DNA of 64,000 nt, taken from contig CP092876.1 in NCBI GenBank assembly GCA_030710605.1, positions 63,302,115-63,366,114 on the forward strand. The letters run 5' to 3'. Made by a program: the position numbers and the translations under genes. The stretch comes from Cordylochernes scorpioides (taxonomy: Eukaryota > Arthropoda > Arachnida > Pseudoscorpiones > Chernetidae). How positions within the stretch are numbered: the stretch's first letter is position 1; every line of letters begins with the position of its first letter. This document shows, piece after piece, positions 32,402-44,794 of the stretch. The notes below the pieces were generated by a model, which saw only the letters and a list, made by a program, of their open reading frames with translations, searched no databases and had not been told where the DNA came from.

Positions 32402-34527
32402 CTACCAATAAATTAGGTTACATTGAATTTGAAGAATTACTGGACCCAAAACAAATGTATACTAACAACTTCGTCGATAAATTTATTAAAACATTATTTA
32501 AACTAAATAATAATAAATTTATCAAACTTATAGAATATATTAAAATTCATAATCTGACTAACAGATTAATAGATATCACACACGACATCTTTAAATACAG
32601 AAAAATTAAACAATCTACTAATAACATTAATATTATCATTAAATTTAATAACAATTTATTTAATCATATTAAATTTAATGATATTTTTAATAACCAAAAC
32701 ATCAATAATCTTTTCCCTATAAAAAATTTAAATTTTAAAACAATCTGGAGATACAACAAAAATATAGGTAGTTTAGTTTGCAATTATAACCAATTTATTA
32801 ATAATTTGGCAATTTAAAAAAAAATTAAATGTAATTGCAACAACTATATAGATAGATATAAGCTCTCAGGTCATATATTAACTAGCAATTTTTCTTTTTT
32901 AAATCCAGAATATCAAGATATTTTAAATAAAGGGTATAAATATATACCTCAAATTAAACACAATTATAATACAGTCGAACTTGGATAATTCGAACTCCAA
33001 GGGACCATAAAAAAATTCGAATTATCCAAAAATTCGAATTAAAGATGTTTTGAATAAAGGGACCAAGGTTCTAGGGACCAAGATAAATATTCGAATTAAA
33101 GAGGTTTTCGAATTAAAGAAGTTCGAATTATCCAAGTTCTACTGTAATACAATTAAATCTATATTAAAAGATATAGACATTTTCATAAATAAAACTAGTA
33201 TAAAATACAGTATTCCAGAATTTACTTTTCTGGAATGGAAACATAATATTAAAAAGGAAATTATAAATTATTATAATAATACACTTAAATACACAAAACC
33301 TAATTCAGATATTCCTTCTTTTAAAGAAAATATAATTAAATTACAGAAGGACTTTATTATCACTCCTATAGATAAATGTCCCAATAATTTATCTATAATT
33401 TGTAAAAATCTATACCACGATATTCTAAAAAAGGAAATTGAAAATAATAATAATAATTACACTTTTGCTAGAATTACAGCCACAAAAATAAAAAAAAGAC
33501 ATCAAAAACGTGGAAAATTCACTAAAGATTTATAACTACAACAAAAATCCAAACATACCAAAATTCTATATAATTCCTAAACTACACAAAAAACCAATTT
33601 CTTTCAGAACAATCACATCTGGTATAAATTCAGTTATAAAAAACATTGATATACAATTAGCTTCAACACTACAATTTATTATAAATAAATTAACTAATAA
33701 ATATAATTATAAATTTATCGACTCAAATAAAAAAAATCATTAACTATTAAATGAACAATTGGACAAACATTGATTCAGTGCACACATTTGATTTTGAGGA
33801 CCTATATTCTAAAATAAATTTAAGATATCTAAATAATAAAATAACCAATTTATTTAACGAATTCATTAATGACAAAACTTTCTACATTAAAATTATTCAT
33901 AACAGATATAAAACAATTAAATTAGATCTTAAAACAGCAAAAACTCTACTGGAAACATTTTTAAATTTTATTTATATAGAATTTAATAATAAAATATATA
34001 TTCAATCAGAAGGCGTTCCCATGGGAACTTCTTCAAGTCCTTTATTAGCCAACCTAATACTATTCTGGTACGAAAGAGAATACTTTCTACAAAATAATGT
34101 TAATTGGCAAATGTTCCGTTATGTAGATGACATTATAATATTTAATAATCCACAGTTTAAAAACATAATACCTGAAATATATCCTAAATACTTGAAACTT
34201 AAGAACAATGAAAAAATTAATAGAAACAGAAAAGTTAACTTTTTAGACCTAAATATAAACCTTACAAATAATGCTATTGAAATTTATAATAAAAAAAGTA
34301 ATTATAATTTCAATATTATAAAATACTGCAATATAAATTCTAATATATCATTAAACTGCTGCAAAGGTATATATTTTGGTCAGTTTCTAAGATTTTATAG
34401 AATAAATAATATATTAGAAAATTTCATAGAAGATATTAAAAATTTAAACATGGAATTTATTAAAAACAAATTTAGTATTAAACAAGTAAAATACTTCAAC
34501 AGTATATCAATTATAAAATACTTTTAA
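32402..34527 (+). pseudogene. Reverse transcriptase of an uncertain (Penelope/TERT-like) clade, broken
   Basis: Codons are extremely A/T-biased. In order there is KTIWRYNKNIGS, then a CNC..GHILTSNFSFL segment (32826-32890), NKGYKYIPQ, IIPKLHKKPISFRTITSGI, palm motif A TFDFEDLYSKI (about 33787), motif B EGVPMGTSSSPLLANL, motif C FRYVDDIII, and VNFLDLNI. All catalytic aspartates are present. Frameshifts sit in A-runs near 32815, 33485 and 33735, and a MITE interrupts it at 32972-33144. No endonuclease domain is visible. The PMG motif B argues for a Penelope/telomerase-like RT and against a LINE. Confidence 0.7.
32972..33144. mobile_element. pogo/Tigger-like MITE, 173 bp
   Basis: The ends are CAGTCGAACTTGGATAATTC and its near-complement ending GTTCTACTG, flanked by TA at 32970-32971 and 33145-33146. 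CAGT ends with a TA duplication are typical of the pogo branch of Tc1/mariner. Without it the RT reading frame is continuous across the site. Confidence 0.85.
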
Positions 34528-34529
34528 AA

Positions 34530-35970
34530 AAATAAATGGAAGTATCCATTTATTAAATCAACTTTTTATAATTTCTTTCAATAATAACTAATACAAACAT
34601 ATAATCTTCAACAGTTAATTAAACTTAAATTTTATAACTGATTTTAAAAATTTTTCACAAGATTTTTAAAGTAATATTGTATAGAATTCATTATATTTAA
34701 TCTCCAATTTCTGGGGAGGAAAATGGAAATTAAATATTAATGAATTTTCAAAATTAATAGCTTTATTAATCATCTAATAATTTACCTTTTTAAAGGAAAA
34801 TAAAAAATAAATAATAATTGAATCAGTTATATTAATATAAATAACTAAAGATTATAAAGATTGGCTTTCTTCCCTTAACTATTTTCTTTCTTCTTCAGTT
34901 GACTTATTATTCTTAAATTTATGAGAAAACAATCTATTTCAGAAGGGAGGAACACGGGTCCCCCCCGCAACAGATGCTATCCAGAAATAGCTGTTTACAG
35001 AGGAACGCGTCACAAACTAGGTAGGTAACATTTAGAATTTCTTAACACTTATGTTTGTTGGATTTTTATATATAAATGTCTCACTAAAACAACTTAATAT
35101 TAACACATATAATCCTGTCTAAGAGAGATATATGATATAATAGAGCAGGGGTGAAATTTCAGCTGGATTTCTATTTGATAATCCCCGGTCCAGCATATCT
35201 CTCTTTCCATTAATTAATTCATTAAAAAAAAATTGTATATGTCTGGTCTACCATTAGGGTTTCAAAACATAATAACCAAATTTATAACAAAAGTTAATTC
35301 ATATTATAGATATTTCACTAAATACAACTAGATATATTCATTATATAAAATAAAAAAAAATTTAAAAAATCTTAAAAAAAAAAAAAAGATAAAATATAAA
35401 ATTATAAAAATAATATATATATATATACTAACAATCTTATCTACCTTCTTTACAAAAATTTTATTTTTTCTTATTATTAGTTTGATTATAAGTGTATGGT
35501 TCTGTCTTTCTCTCTTTTCTCTAACTACTAAAATTTATAATATTAAATATATTCTCACTTATATTATTCTATATACAAATTAGAGTATGTCTAAATGACG
35601 TGTAAAAGCCGATGCAAAATACGTTACGTTGTTAAATTTTATTGTTATTAATTATAAATATATAATTAATTGGATGATGTGTAAGAAGTAAAGGATTTTT
35701 TTTTTCTCTCTCTCTACTAAATAATAACAATTTACAAATTTTATAATTTGAATTTAAATAATCAAAATAATAAAGATAATTTTAATACAAAACTAAACTA
35801 TAAAACTAAACAACTATTTATTTTTATGATTAATTTAGATTTAGCTTGCTAATCTAATCAAATCTACTTGATATAAATTATCATTGTTATCAGTTTACTC
35901 ATCAAATTTTAAATATAGAATCACTATTATATTTTTATTATATAGTTTTTACACTATATATATATATATA
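34530..35970. other. Non-coding 3' part of the RT element
   Basis: Very AT-rich, with no frames or motifs. One GC patch (GGAACACGGGTCCCCCCCGC) lies near 34951. Confidence 0.45.
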
Positions 35971-36099
35971 TATTTATGTATAGAAGAAACATTCGCGCTT
36001 TTAAAATCTTTTTATTATATATATATATATATATGAACAGAATCGTTTAATACAGTTTTAGAGAACTCTAGAAGTGTCTTGATGAATTAAATTGTTGAA

Positions 36100-36245
36100 A
36101 TCGTTGGGGGGGTACTTCACTGATGAGCCTGGCTCTTCAATAATGTTTCATTGCAGCAAGAAAGATAGAAAGTTTCTATCGAATACTGTATAATGAGATT
36201 CGGGCTTTACAGTTCTATATCTTATTAATAGATGGCGGGTATTGC
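36100..36245. repeat. Foldback family 1 fragment
   Basis: CACTGATGAGCCTGGCTC and TAATAGATGGCGGGTATTGC match the family in reverse orientation. Confidence 0.45.
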
Positions 36246-36579
36246 TATTTAATCATATCAATATTTTCTTTGAATATAGGTAATTACCTTAGAACGTTTT
36301 AATGAATAATTTGTCTATTGATGTTTACCTTATATATGTGCAAAAGTAGTATTATAATTATACAAGTTTTCTATACCCAATTAATTAATTTAAAAAACAT
36401 CATATTTAATAAAAAATATATTGAAAACCTTATTAGAAATCAATTACAATATTAATAAAATTTAAAAAAGAATATATAATAAATATCAAATTTCCTGTCC
36501 ATTATTATTCTATTGAGGTTGTGAATCAATAAAATAATAAGTGTTTGTTTAAAACCCTTCCAATTGAAAAGACACAAAA

Positions 36580-37190
36580 GAAAGAGGTGCAGGGGCCGCT
36601 ATTACATGGTATTTTATGTTGAGAAAAGAAATTAATTAAAGCGTCCCTCTACCGATATTGAAACGTTGTCCAACAAATTAATGGCGGTGCGATGAGGAGA
36701 GTTGAAGGTGCATTCCGTGGAGGTGATAAAAGTGGCCTCTAATCTACGGCGTAAATTGTGCTGTCAAAATTAAAACCAACGGCCTCCTTCTTTTATGGCA
36801 AGATAACGTCGGCCATTTGTTGGTGCTAATTAATGGCCTCTTCGGCTCGACCAACTTTATGGAGGTGCGATGTAAAATCTGAAGTTCAATATTAGTTTTC
36901 TTGGATTATGATTGGGAACCCATCTAAATTTTAAATATTTTTACTATCTACGTTTATGGCCAGCTTTACGAGCCTCTTGTTTTCCCCTCTTTAAGGTCTC
37001 ATCAGCCGAGGCCCATAAACCAGGGCACTTCGGGGACCCATCGCCCTTGATTAAGTGCACCGCCGCGGCCTCCCAAGAGACCTCTGATACAAGCCCCATA
37101 TAAAATTCTGCCATCAAAGATGATCCCTACCAAATTCGCAGCCGATGAGCTCCCATGGCGAGGATAAGAATTAAGCATCGTTTGATTCTT
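36580..37190. other. Candidate conserved non-coding element
   Basis: About 600 bases of balanced composition with repeated TAAT/TTAATTAA and AATTAATGGCC words and GCCTCTTCGGCTCG. Neither palindromes nor copies elsewhere in the window were seen. A 63-codon frame inside (36912-37103) lacks motifs. Confidence 0.3.
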
Positions 37191-37849
37191 CCTTTTGCGA
37201 ATATTTTTTTCATTGATCTACCTTTTTATTCTGTTCCCTTGGACAGAAGAATATCTTTGCTTTCTTCATTTACCTCCTGAGTAAAAATAGTTATTTGTTT
37301 TATCTCTATCTTGGAAAAGTTTATTTCAAAAGAATGAAAATTGAAATGTGCACTTATTTTGTTCATATAAAAACGATATGAAACTTTCATTCGTGCTTTA
37401 TTCTATTTTTTTACATGTGCCTCTTAAGTATATTGTTTTTGCCAACATATAAAATTTGTAGTTTCATATATCTCTATATATCATATTTCACCATTAAAGA
37501 GATAATTGTTAATTGCGGAAATGATATTTAAATCAAACGTATAAATTGCATGAAATTGAAGCGCAATTTCAAGTGATGTGGTGTTTGTGTCGTACATTTA
37601 TCATGAGAGAATGTATCATAGTAAAAGAGAAAATCTGTAAGGATTGAGGTATCAACGTTTGTACCTACACACCAGTTTTGCATTTCGAATCAACCAGACC
37701 GTAAAATTATTGAAATATTAATATCACCTATGGAATCGTATATTTAATGCATATTTCGGCGATTGTATTTTCTGTTTGTATTATATATATTTATCTATAT
37801 CGTATATTTTGAAACTAATAATGACACTTTTTCTATTTACTACCACCCG

Positions 37850-38175
37850 ATGTTTGTATATATAACTCTTATTGGTGACGTCAAAATAAAGATCCAAAGA
37901 GAGAGCGGTCAGCTGTTGGCAGGGACAGAGGGGAGGAAAATGCCAACGCCCGTGTGGGGCCGGTCCCGAGGGACATTCTTGTTTACCACCTCCCTGTAAA
38001 CAGGACAAGTTTTGGCAGGGTGTCAGCAGATGGTTCTAGGGTGTGGCCATCGACATACGGCTTCTGTCTTGCACGTCACACGCTCTCCCTCTATGTCTCG
38101 GGAATAAGCATCCAAGTTTGTGTCATGGCCTCTGTTGAATTGGAAAAAAAAAAAATGGGGGAAGGTCAATCTTAC
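37850..38175. other. GC-rich island after a TATA-like box
   Basis: GTTTGTATATATAACTC at 37853 is followed by ~270 bases of GC-rich DNA ending in an A-run. Open frames occur on both strands without recognisable motifs. An LTR or retroposon fragment is possible. Confidence 0.25.
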
Positions 38176-38898
38176 CCAGATTGAAAATAGAGATTCACCA
38201 GTTGTGTTTGCACAAGTTGTGGCAATGCAATTTAACAAAAATGACATAATTATATATTTTATTTTGCTTATCAAAAATAATTGGTCATCAAAATAAAAAA
38301 TAGAAATAGATAAAAAAGGGTGATAATCAAATTGGCCAAAAGGTTAGATATATTTAAAATTAGAATAAAAAACAAGTGATACAAGTTAAATATACATACA
38401 AACAAATAATGTAGAGAGCAAAATAACTAGGGTTGGAAAGGCAACATCTTTTTCAAACAAAGTTTACAAATACTTATCTAAGCTTCTGTTTATAAAAACA
38501 AATCTTGTTTTCAATTCTGTAGATAAATCCGATCATGAGTTCACTTGAGATAATTATCCGGATTAATTATTCTGTTCCATAACAGGAAACTATATCGCAA
38601 CCCACTTAATTGGTGCGCAATTCTATAACGACGCTCTTCTCGTTATCTTCTTTGTTTCTTCAACACGTGGCTACTTATTCCTTCTGAGGCAGGGAGCTCA
38701 TATTTCCCCCGAGCCTATACACCAGTGCTGCCGGTTTTCCTTTCTTCTTTTTTCTCCCCGTCACCGCGCATAGGTGCTCGCGCATGGGATGGGGGGGCGA
38801 TGTCTTGTTTGTTTACAAATTTTGCTCCTTAAATTCTTTATTGCTTTCCACCCATTAAGAGAAAGAGGCAACAAAAATAAAATTAAAATATATATATG

Positions 38899-39205
38899 TG
38901 ACAATATAGTGGTAAATGTGTTGAGGAGAGAAATAATCACACGACGAGTTGTTAGAGCAATCATCCAGCCAGCCAGCCGAGAGAGCGAGCGAGACGTTAT
39001 CTGCTGAACGACTGTTTTCCCTGTGTACACAACCGGGGGGGGGGGGCTAACCAGGATAGTCGCCAGGTGGTGACGCCCCCCTCAGGAATGTGGCCAAAAA
39101 ATGGTCGTTAGTTAGTTGTCTAAAGTGTCTCGCTTTAGCGGCCCATTTCTCTCTCGTTGGCTGTTGGTTTGTTTTATTAATCCTGGAAGAGCATATATTA
39201 TGACA
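38899..39205. repeat. Left LTR (307 bp)
   Basis: It begins TGACAATATAGTGG and ends ATATTATGACA. A G-run of 12 lies at about 39035. CCAGCCAGCCAGCCGAGAGA is internal. Confidence 0.85.
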
Positions 39206-41391
39206 TATGGCCCCCGTTGAAGAAGGCTGAACATAGTTTAAGTATATTTAAAGCTGGTGAAGCCAGGAATAGAGAAATTAATTTTACAGTTAAAATTAGT
39301 TAAGGTAATGGTGACATAGTTTTATGTAAATAAAATATTGTATAGTACACAAGTAAATATTATTTACAAGCAGTTTTACAACACCGGGGAGTTTGACATT
39401 TAAGGAAATCTTTAAAAATATCAAGGTTATAAAAGGCTATATACAACAAAATCTAATGTACTATAAGGGAAGTGATATGGAGGAGTGTGAACAACGAGAC
39501 GAAGAGTCACATACATATGGTGAAATTCTGAAGATCATTAAGACTGGGGAACTCTACACTTTAAGATATTTTTCAGGCGGACATGGCAAGGGGAACCTTG
39601 TCATGGGCTTTATATGCTATAAGTGTAGAGTACGAGAAATGAGATTGAGGTTGACAATTGTGTGAGCTCAGGACTGAGGTAAATATAAAACTACATACAA
39701 TGTTAGAACCTCGGCGAACAGAGCGAGGGGAGACTTGCCCTGGGCCAATCTAACTTATCTATGCAGTTACTTGTGTAGCGAGTCCGAGGGGAAAAGTCCC
39801 GTGTGTAGGTGAGGAAGTCGAACGGACTTATATTTAATTTGCGGAGAGTATGCGCGCACAGTGCCAAAAATTGGGACGAGGACTGCGTTGTCCGTTACAA
39901 ATGACAAGCTGCTCGGACACGAGATGTTTGAACCGTCGTAGGAGCTTGTGCAAGGCGATGATTTCGCGGTGGGTTGAAAGTAAGACCCATGTCTGCGCGA
40001 AATGATGACGGACCGGACAAAATCAGCGACGATGTTTAACGTACCTCCGTGGGAAATATCGGAGGTAGACTATATCGTGCTGGTTTGAACAAGGGACAAA
40101 CATAGATTTGAAGACAGGGTCCGTGTGGCGAACGTGTGGCGCAAGAAGAAGGAGTGAACTGTGTCGCTTGATGCAGATTGTTCAAGTGCGAACAAAAAAA
40201 GGTTGATAAATATCTAGCAGTTAGTCAATCTGCACCCTGTGACGAACACACCATTGGCTAGATGGTGTGGGTCGGTGGATAGGCTAGAGATGAACTACGA
40301 AATAAATTATCATAAATGAAGGGCGAAGGTTAGGATTTTGAAATGACAATATAGAAGTTCGATAATTGATTAATCAATAATTCTCTAAAAAGGTCCTGAG
40401 CTGGTATAAGGTTAACAAAGTTGTAAGAATGAGAGGGGCATTAAGGGGAAGATAGATAAGAGTCACCAAGGGTTGGTTGTAAGCAAGGCTCACGTGGTGG
40501 TTGGAATTCTTCGACGCCTGAATTACAGGGTGAATTTTGAATCGATTAGGGAAAGAAATTATTTTTCGTGAGCCGTGCTTACAAGTAGGAGAGGTCTATA
40601 CAAAAGTTTAGGTGCTGGAGGCATATTTTTATAAATAATTTGATTATGAAAAATCTATTGTTAATAGTAAAAATCGTAAAGCGTTAATAGGTAGAATTCC
40701 TTTTTTTTTTTATGATTTTTTTTTTTTTAAAGAGTTACGTTAAAATGGAAATTATTTAATTAAAATGACGATTGTTACATCTACTGGTAAGGCAACTAAT
40801 TAAATGGGTTTCACATAGCTAGATATAATATGGATAATAAGATCACTGTTAATAGGGGTGGAGAGATAAATGGAAATATTAAATATTTTTACATATTCAC
40901 ACATATTGAGCTAATTATGGAAATATTTGGACAATCTACAAGGAATGACTTATTTAAAGAATGAATGGTAGGAGTTAAGACAATTACACTCACGAGTTAT
41001 GTTGGTTTAGGGCGCAGGTAAGTTCATTGAGCTTCGGGAGAGTTCTGTCTGTGACACTGTGCGTACCAGTGTTGTACATCACAGTAGCGGTAGGGAGATG
41101 GCGGAGTCTTGTCCATGATGGCGGGAGGTGTCCTGCTCTGGCACGGCGATCGTTCTTGAGTAGATCTAGTGCTGGAAGAAGTGCGTGGCAGCTCCATCTC
41201 CGTCGTAGGTGAATACTTCTTCGGGATCACGGTTCAAAGGTTGGCGAGGAAGGGGTTGAGGGCTCGAAGAGGAGTGGTTACAGTTGAGTTGGGTTTGGTC
41301 GATCATCGTGGCTTGGCTTCTTGTTTCTTCATACTCCGGTATATGAGGGATTCGCTTCCCGGCCAGGTCTTATCCTGTCGACTTTTCAATG
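39206..41391. other. Non-coding interior of the LARD-like element
   Basis: The longest frames are about 60-90 residues (39393-39665; 41024-41402) and carry no gag, protease, RT or integrase motif. Confidence 0.6.
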
Positions 41392-41703
41392 TGACAATAT
41401 AGTGGTAAATGTGTTGAGGAGAGAAATAATCACACGACGAGTTGTTAGAGCAATCATCCAGCCAGCCAGCCGAGAGAGCGAGCGAGACGTTATCTGCTGA
41501 ACGACTGTTTTCCCTGTGTACACAACCGGGGGGGGGGGGGGGGGCTAACCAGGATAGTCGCCAGGTGGTGACGCCCCCCTCAGGAATGTGGCCAAAAAAT
41601 GGTCGTTAGTTAGTTGTCTAAAGTGTCTCGCTTTAGCGGCCCATTTCTCTCTCGTTGGCTGTTGGTTTGTTTTATTAATCCTGGAAGAGCATATATTATG
41701 ACA
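41392..41703. repeat. Right LTR (312 bp)
   Basis: Identical to the left LTR except for five additional G residues in the homopolymer near 41535. Confidence 0.85.
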
Positions 41704-42459
41704 TATGCATAATAATAATAGGGGAAAATCTATAAAACATACAATTATAAATTATTTATTTTTAACAGCCTCTACCTCTGTCCCGTGGGCTGTTCCCGAT
41801 CACTCTCGGTGTTAACATCTAGCCCTGCCTCTGCTTCTTGTTGTCCGCGTGTGGGGATAATAACATCAACACTCGCCTCACGCACATTTGCAACAATATT
41901 ACATATATATTTCCAACTTCCAATTATACTCTATATAAATATAATATTTTTTTACAATAGTATTATCAAACAAAAATGAAAACGATCAATTATAAATATA
42001 TTTGGAAAATATCAGACACGCCAATTTATGTGTCGATAGTTGAATTTCAATTAGAAATTTTAATTAAGATATATCAACCTAATTATAAATCCGAAGGAAG
42101 GTTTTGTTCCAAAACCACAGCCCTAAGAATGTCAAGACAATACCAGATTGCCAGCTGGAGCCAGCCTATTGTGACTCCCTGCAATATCCCCCACTCAGGC
42201 CCAAATATCGCCGACGTCTATCCTGAAAGGGATTTATTTGCCTTCGCGGAGTCTAAATGGAAGAATATCTGGAGAGAGAAGATGTGTTTGTTTTCCCCCA
42301 CCATCAACTCACCGCAATATTATACAACGGCTCAATACTAACCAGTCTCAAACTAAAGTATATTATGTGTTCTTTTTTCACAAGACAGTATCGATATTTC
42401 ACAACACACACATGATTCTATTCAATTATATATTTTAACTTTGGTTTATTCTTTTTGAA

Positions 42460-42990
42460 ATTATAAGGATCACTCAGAGTTTAGCAAAGCTATCTAATAG
42501 AAATGAAAAGGGTTCTTAGTGATATTCAACGAAGCATGCTGGGTTGGATCAGAAATCTTATATCTATACACGTCATAAAACTTAATTTCAATAGTAATAT
42601 ATTACAAACTACTTGTAATTACCACGCTTGACTCCAGAAGTCAATCCTAAGCCCAATTCTCCTCAACATATACCTAAATAACATACTCACCTTCATTAAA
42701 CAACTAGATAAAATCGCCCATTACACATATGACTAGGTATACAAAAATGTAAAATATTCACTTTTCCCTATAAATCTTAAATTTTATATTTGACCCTACT
42801 CTCATTCTCAAAATACATATTGACACCATGATACACAAAGCTAAAAGAGGTTATCAACCCTAAACATACATTAGTTTTCAGATTGGGGTGCAAATACAAA
42901 TATCTAATGCACAGCATACCTCGCAATCGAAAGGTATATTCTGAATCATGTTTTCCAGCCAGAATCCAAGCCAACACAGCTAAATTCATG
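42460..42990 (+). pseudogene. LINE reverse transcriptase fossil
   Basis: KSILSPILLNIYLNNILTFI (motif B and following helix) at about 42628 is followed by KIAHYTYD, where a YADD-like box would be. Frequent stops. Too degraded to assign a clade. Confidence 0.5.
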
Positions 42991-43009
42991 AGCGGGCTTC
43001 AGAAATCGA

Positions 43010-43646
43010 GGCAATACAATATATTAGGATGTTTATCTCGAGGCTATACAATATTTTTGAGGATACTATAACTCAAGGCTATATAATATATTAGGGTATA
43101 TATCAGCTCGAGGAGCTATACAATATAATAAAAGATGTTTCTTCAGCTCGAGGGGATATACAATATATTAGAAGATATTCCAGCTCGAGCCTATACAATA
43201 TATTAGAAGATATTCCAGCGCGTGAGGCTATACTATAAATTAGAAGATATTCCAGCTCTTCTCTCTCTCTCTTTCTCTTCTCTCTCGAGGCTATACAATA
43301 TATTAGAAGATATTCCAGCTCTCTCGAGGCTATACAATATATTAGAGGATATTTCAGTTCTAGGCTATACAATATATTAGAAGATATTCCAGCTCTCTCG
43401 AGGCTATACAATATATTAGAAGATATTCCAGCTCTCTCGAGGCTATACAATATATTAGAGGATATTTCAGTTCTAGGCTATACAATATATTAGAAGATAT
43501 TCCAGCTCTCTCGAGGCTATACAATATATTAGAAGATATTCCAGCTCTCGAGGCTATACAATATATTAGAAGATATTCCAGCTCGAGGCTGTACAATGTA
43601 TTAGAAGATATCCCAGCTCTCGAGGCTATACAATATATTAGAAGAT
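43010..43646. repeat. Satellite, 35-39 bp unit, left block
   Basis: Units of CTCGAGGCTATACAATATAT + TAGAAGATATTCCAG repeat about 17 times with variable CT-rich linkers. The block at 44521-44790 is the same array. Open frames such as YSLELEYLLIYCIAS are produced by the repeat. Confidence 0.9.
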
Positions 43647-44520
43647 TGAAGTAATAATTCCTTCACTAAACTTTAAGAACGAAATACTTGATGAGGAAAG
43701 AGTTTCTTTATTACACAAAATTAGATCACAAGCTTTCGGGCACAATCACCCTTCTACTGGTGTAAAACGAGACAAAATTATTAGTGGCACTCAGCTATAT
43801 ATATATATACAAAAAGTAAGAAAATAAGACAGATATGTAAAAATTGTGCCAGAGAAAATTAACATAATATTGGAGGATCATTCATAAAAGTTAAGCAAAG
43901 CAAGTAAATAAACGTATAATACATTCAATACATGGCCATTACAGAAACTAAGTACGAACAACGACTGTTAAACGAAATAAAACAAAAAAAAATAGAAATA
44001 AAATAAAATAAACCAAAATTGCCATTGACGTGTAAAAGTATAAGTAGGTTATGAAAACTAAATCTTTCAGGTAGGAGGTTCCAGTACTAAATTATCATAT
44101 ATTTCAGGAAGGTCTATTGCTCTATTGATGCTTTTAAATTTTTTGGTGAGTATAGCTTCCAGGACCAATCGCTGGTTTGGTTTATTTTATTTTATTTCTA
44201 TTTTTTTTGTTTTATTTCGTTTAACAGTCGTTGTTCGTACTTAGTTTCTGTAATGGCCATGTATTGAATGTATTATACGTTTATTTACTTGCTTTGCTTA
44301 ACTTTTATGAATGATCCTCCAATATTATGTTAATTTTCTCTGGCACAATTTTTACATATCTGTCTTATTTTCTTACTTTTTGTATATATATATATAGCTG
44401 AATGCCACTAATAATTTTGTCTCGTTTTACACCAGTAGAAGGGTGATTGTGCCCGAAAGCTTGTGATCTAATTTTGTGTAATAAAGAAACTCTTTCCTCA
44501 TCAAGTATTTCGTTCTTAAA
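43647..44520 (-). mobile_element. Second PLE remnant inserted in the satellite
   Basis: Inverted arms (about 43674-44022 and 44178-44520) flank a 155-bp centre. On the minus strand the centre reads LVLEAILTKKFKSINRAIDL, then PEIYDNLVLEPP and a stop, the C-terminus of a PLE protein. ATATTAGAAGAT at 43635-43646 and 44521-44532 is the duplication. As in the first PLE, the coding 3' end carries a ~27-base tail beyond the arm (43647-43673). Confidence 0.75.
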
Positions 44521-44790
44521 ATATTAGAAGATATTCCAGCTCGAGGCTATACAATATATTAGAAGATATTCCAGCTCTCTCTCGAGGCTGTACAATATAT
44601 TAGAGGATATTCCAGCTCGAGAGTCTATACAATATATTAGAAGATATTCCAGCTCTCTCGAGGCTGTACAATATATTAGATGATATTCCAGCTCGAGGCT
44701 ATACAATATATTAGAAGATATTCCAGCTCTCGAGGCTATACAATATATTAGAAGATATTCCAGCTCTCGAGGCTATACGATATATCAGAT
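44521..44790. repeat. Satellite, right block
   Basis: It continues the array of 43010-43646 beyond the PLE remnant, with about seven units. Confidence 0.9.
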
Positions 44791-44794
44791 CACT

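Larger units (their letters stand above)
31891..36030 (+). mobile_element. AT-rich reverse-transcriptase element with foldback-like 5' end
   Basis: The 14-bp direct repeats ATATGAACAGAATC at 31877-31890 and 36031-36044 bracket the unit. Its left ~450 bases are a family-1 foldback copy and an (AT)n run. The middle is an RT gene remnant. The last ~60 bases (ATGTATAGAAGAAACATTCG) repeat 32345-32398. This suggests that family-1 elements are the terminal repeats, or short derivatives, of this element. Boundaries in AT repeats are approximate. Confidence 0.55.
38899..41703. mobile_element. Young non-autonomous LTR element (LARD-like)
   Basis: Two LTRs (38899-39205, 41392-41703) are identical apart from a G-run of 12 versus 17. 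TATG flanks the element on both sides (38895-38898, 41704-41707). The 2.2-kb interior has no frame with retroelement motifs. The likely orientation is plus, since GGCCCCCGTTGAAG follows the left LTR, but no clear polypurine tract precedes the right LTR, so strand is left open. It must be mobilised by enzymes from elsewhere. Confidence 0.8.

Noticed and set aside
36100..36140. CTGATGA in foldback family 1 (also 11190, 31995, 62255)
   Set aside because: No GAAA at the required position; the sequence is explained by the GGGAGGG/CCCTCCC palindrome.
43103..43596. Minus-strand frames of YSLELEYLLIYCIAS units
   Set aside because: Read-through of satellite units with no non-repetitive coding sequence.
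43010..44790. Regular short repeats that could be mistaken for a CRISPR array
   Set aside because: There are no unique spacers of constant length; the whole unit repeats, and the context is eukaryotic.
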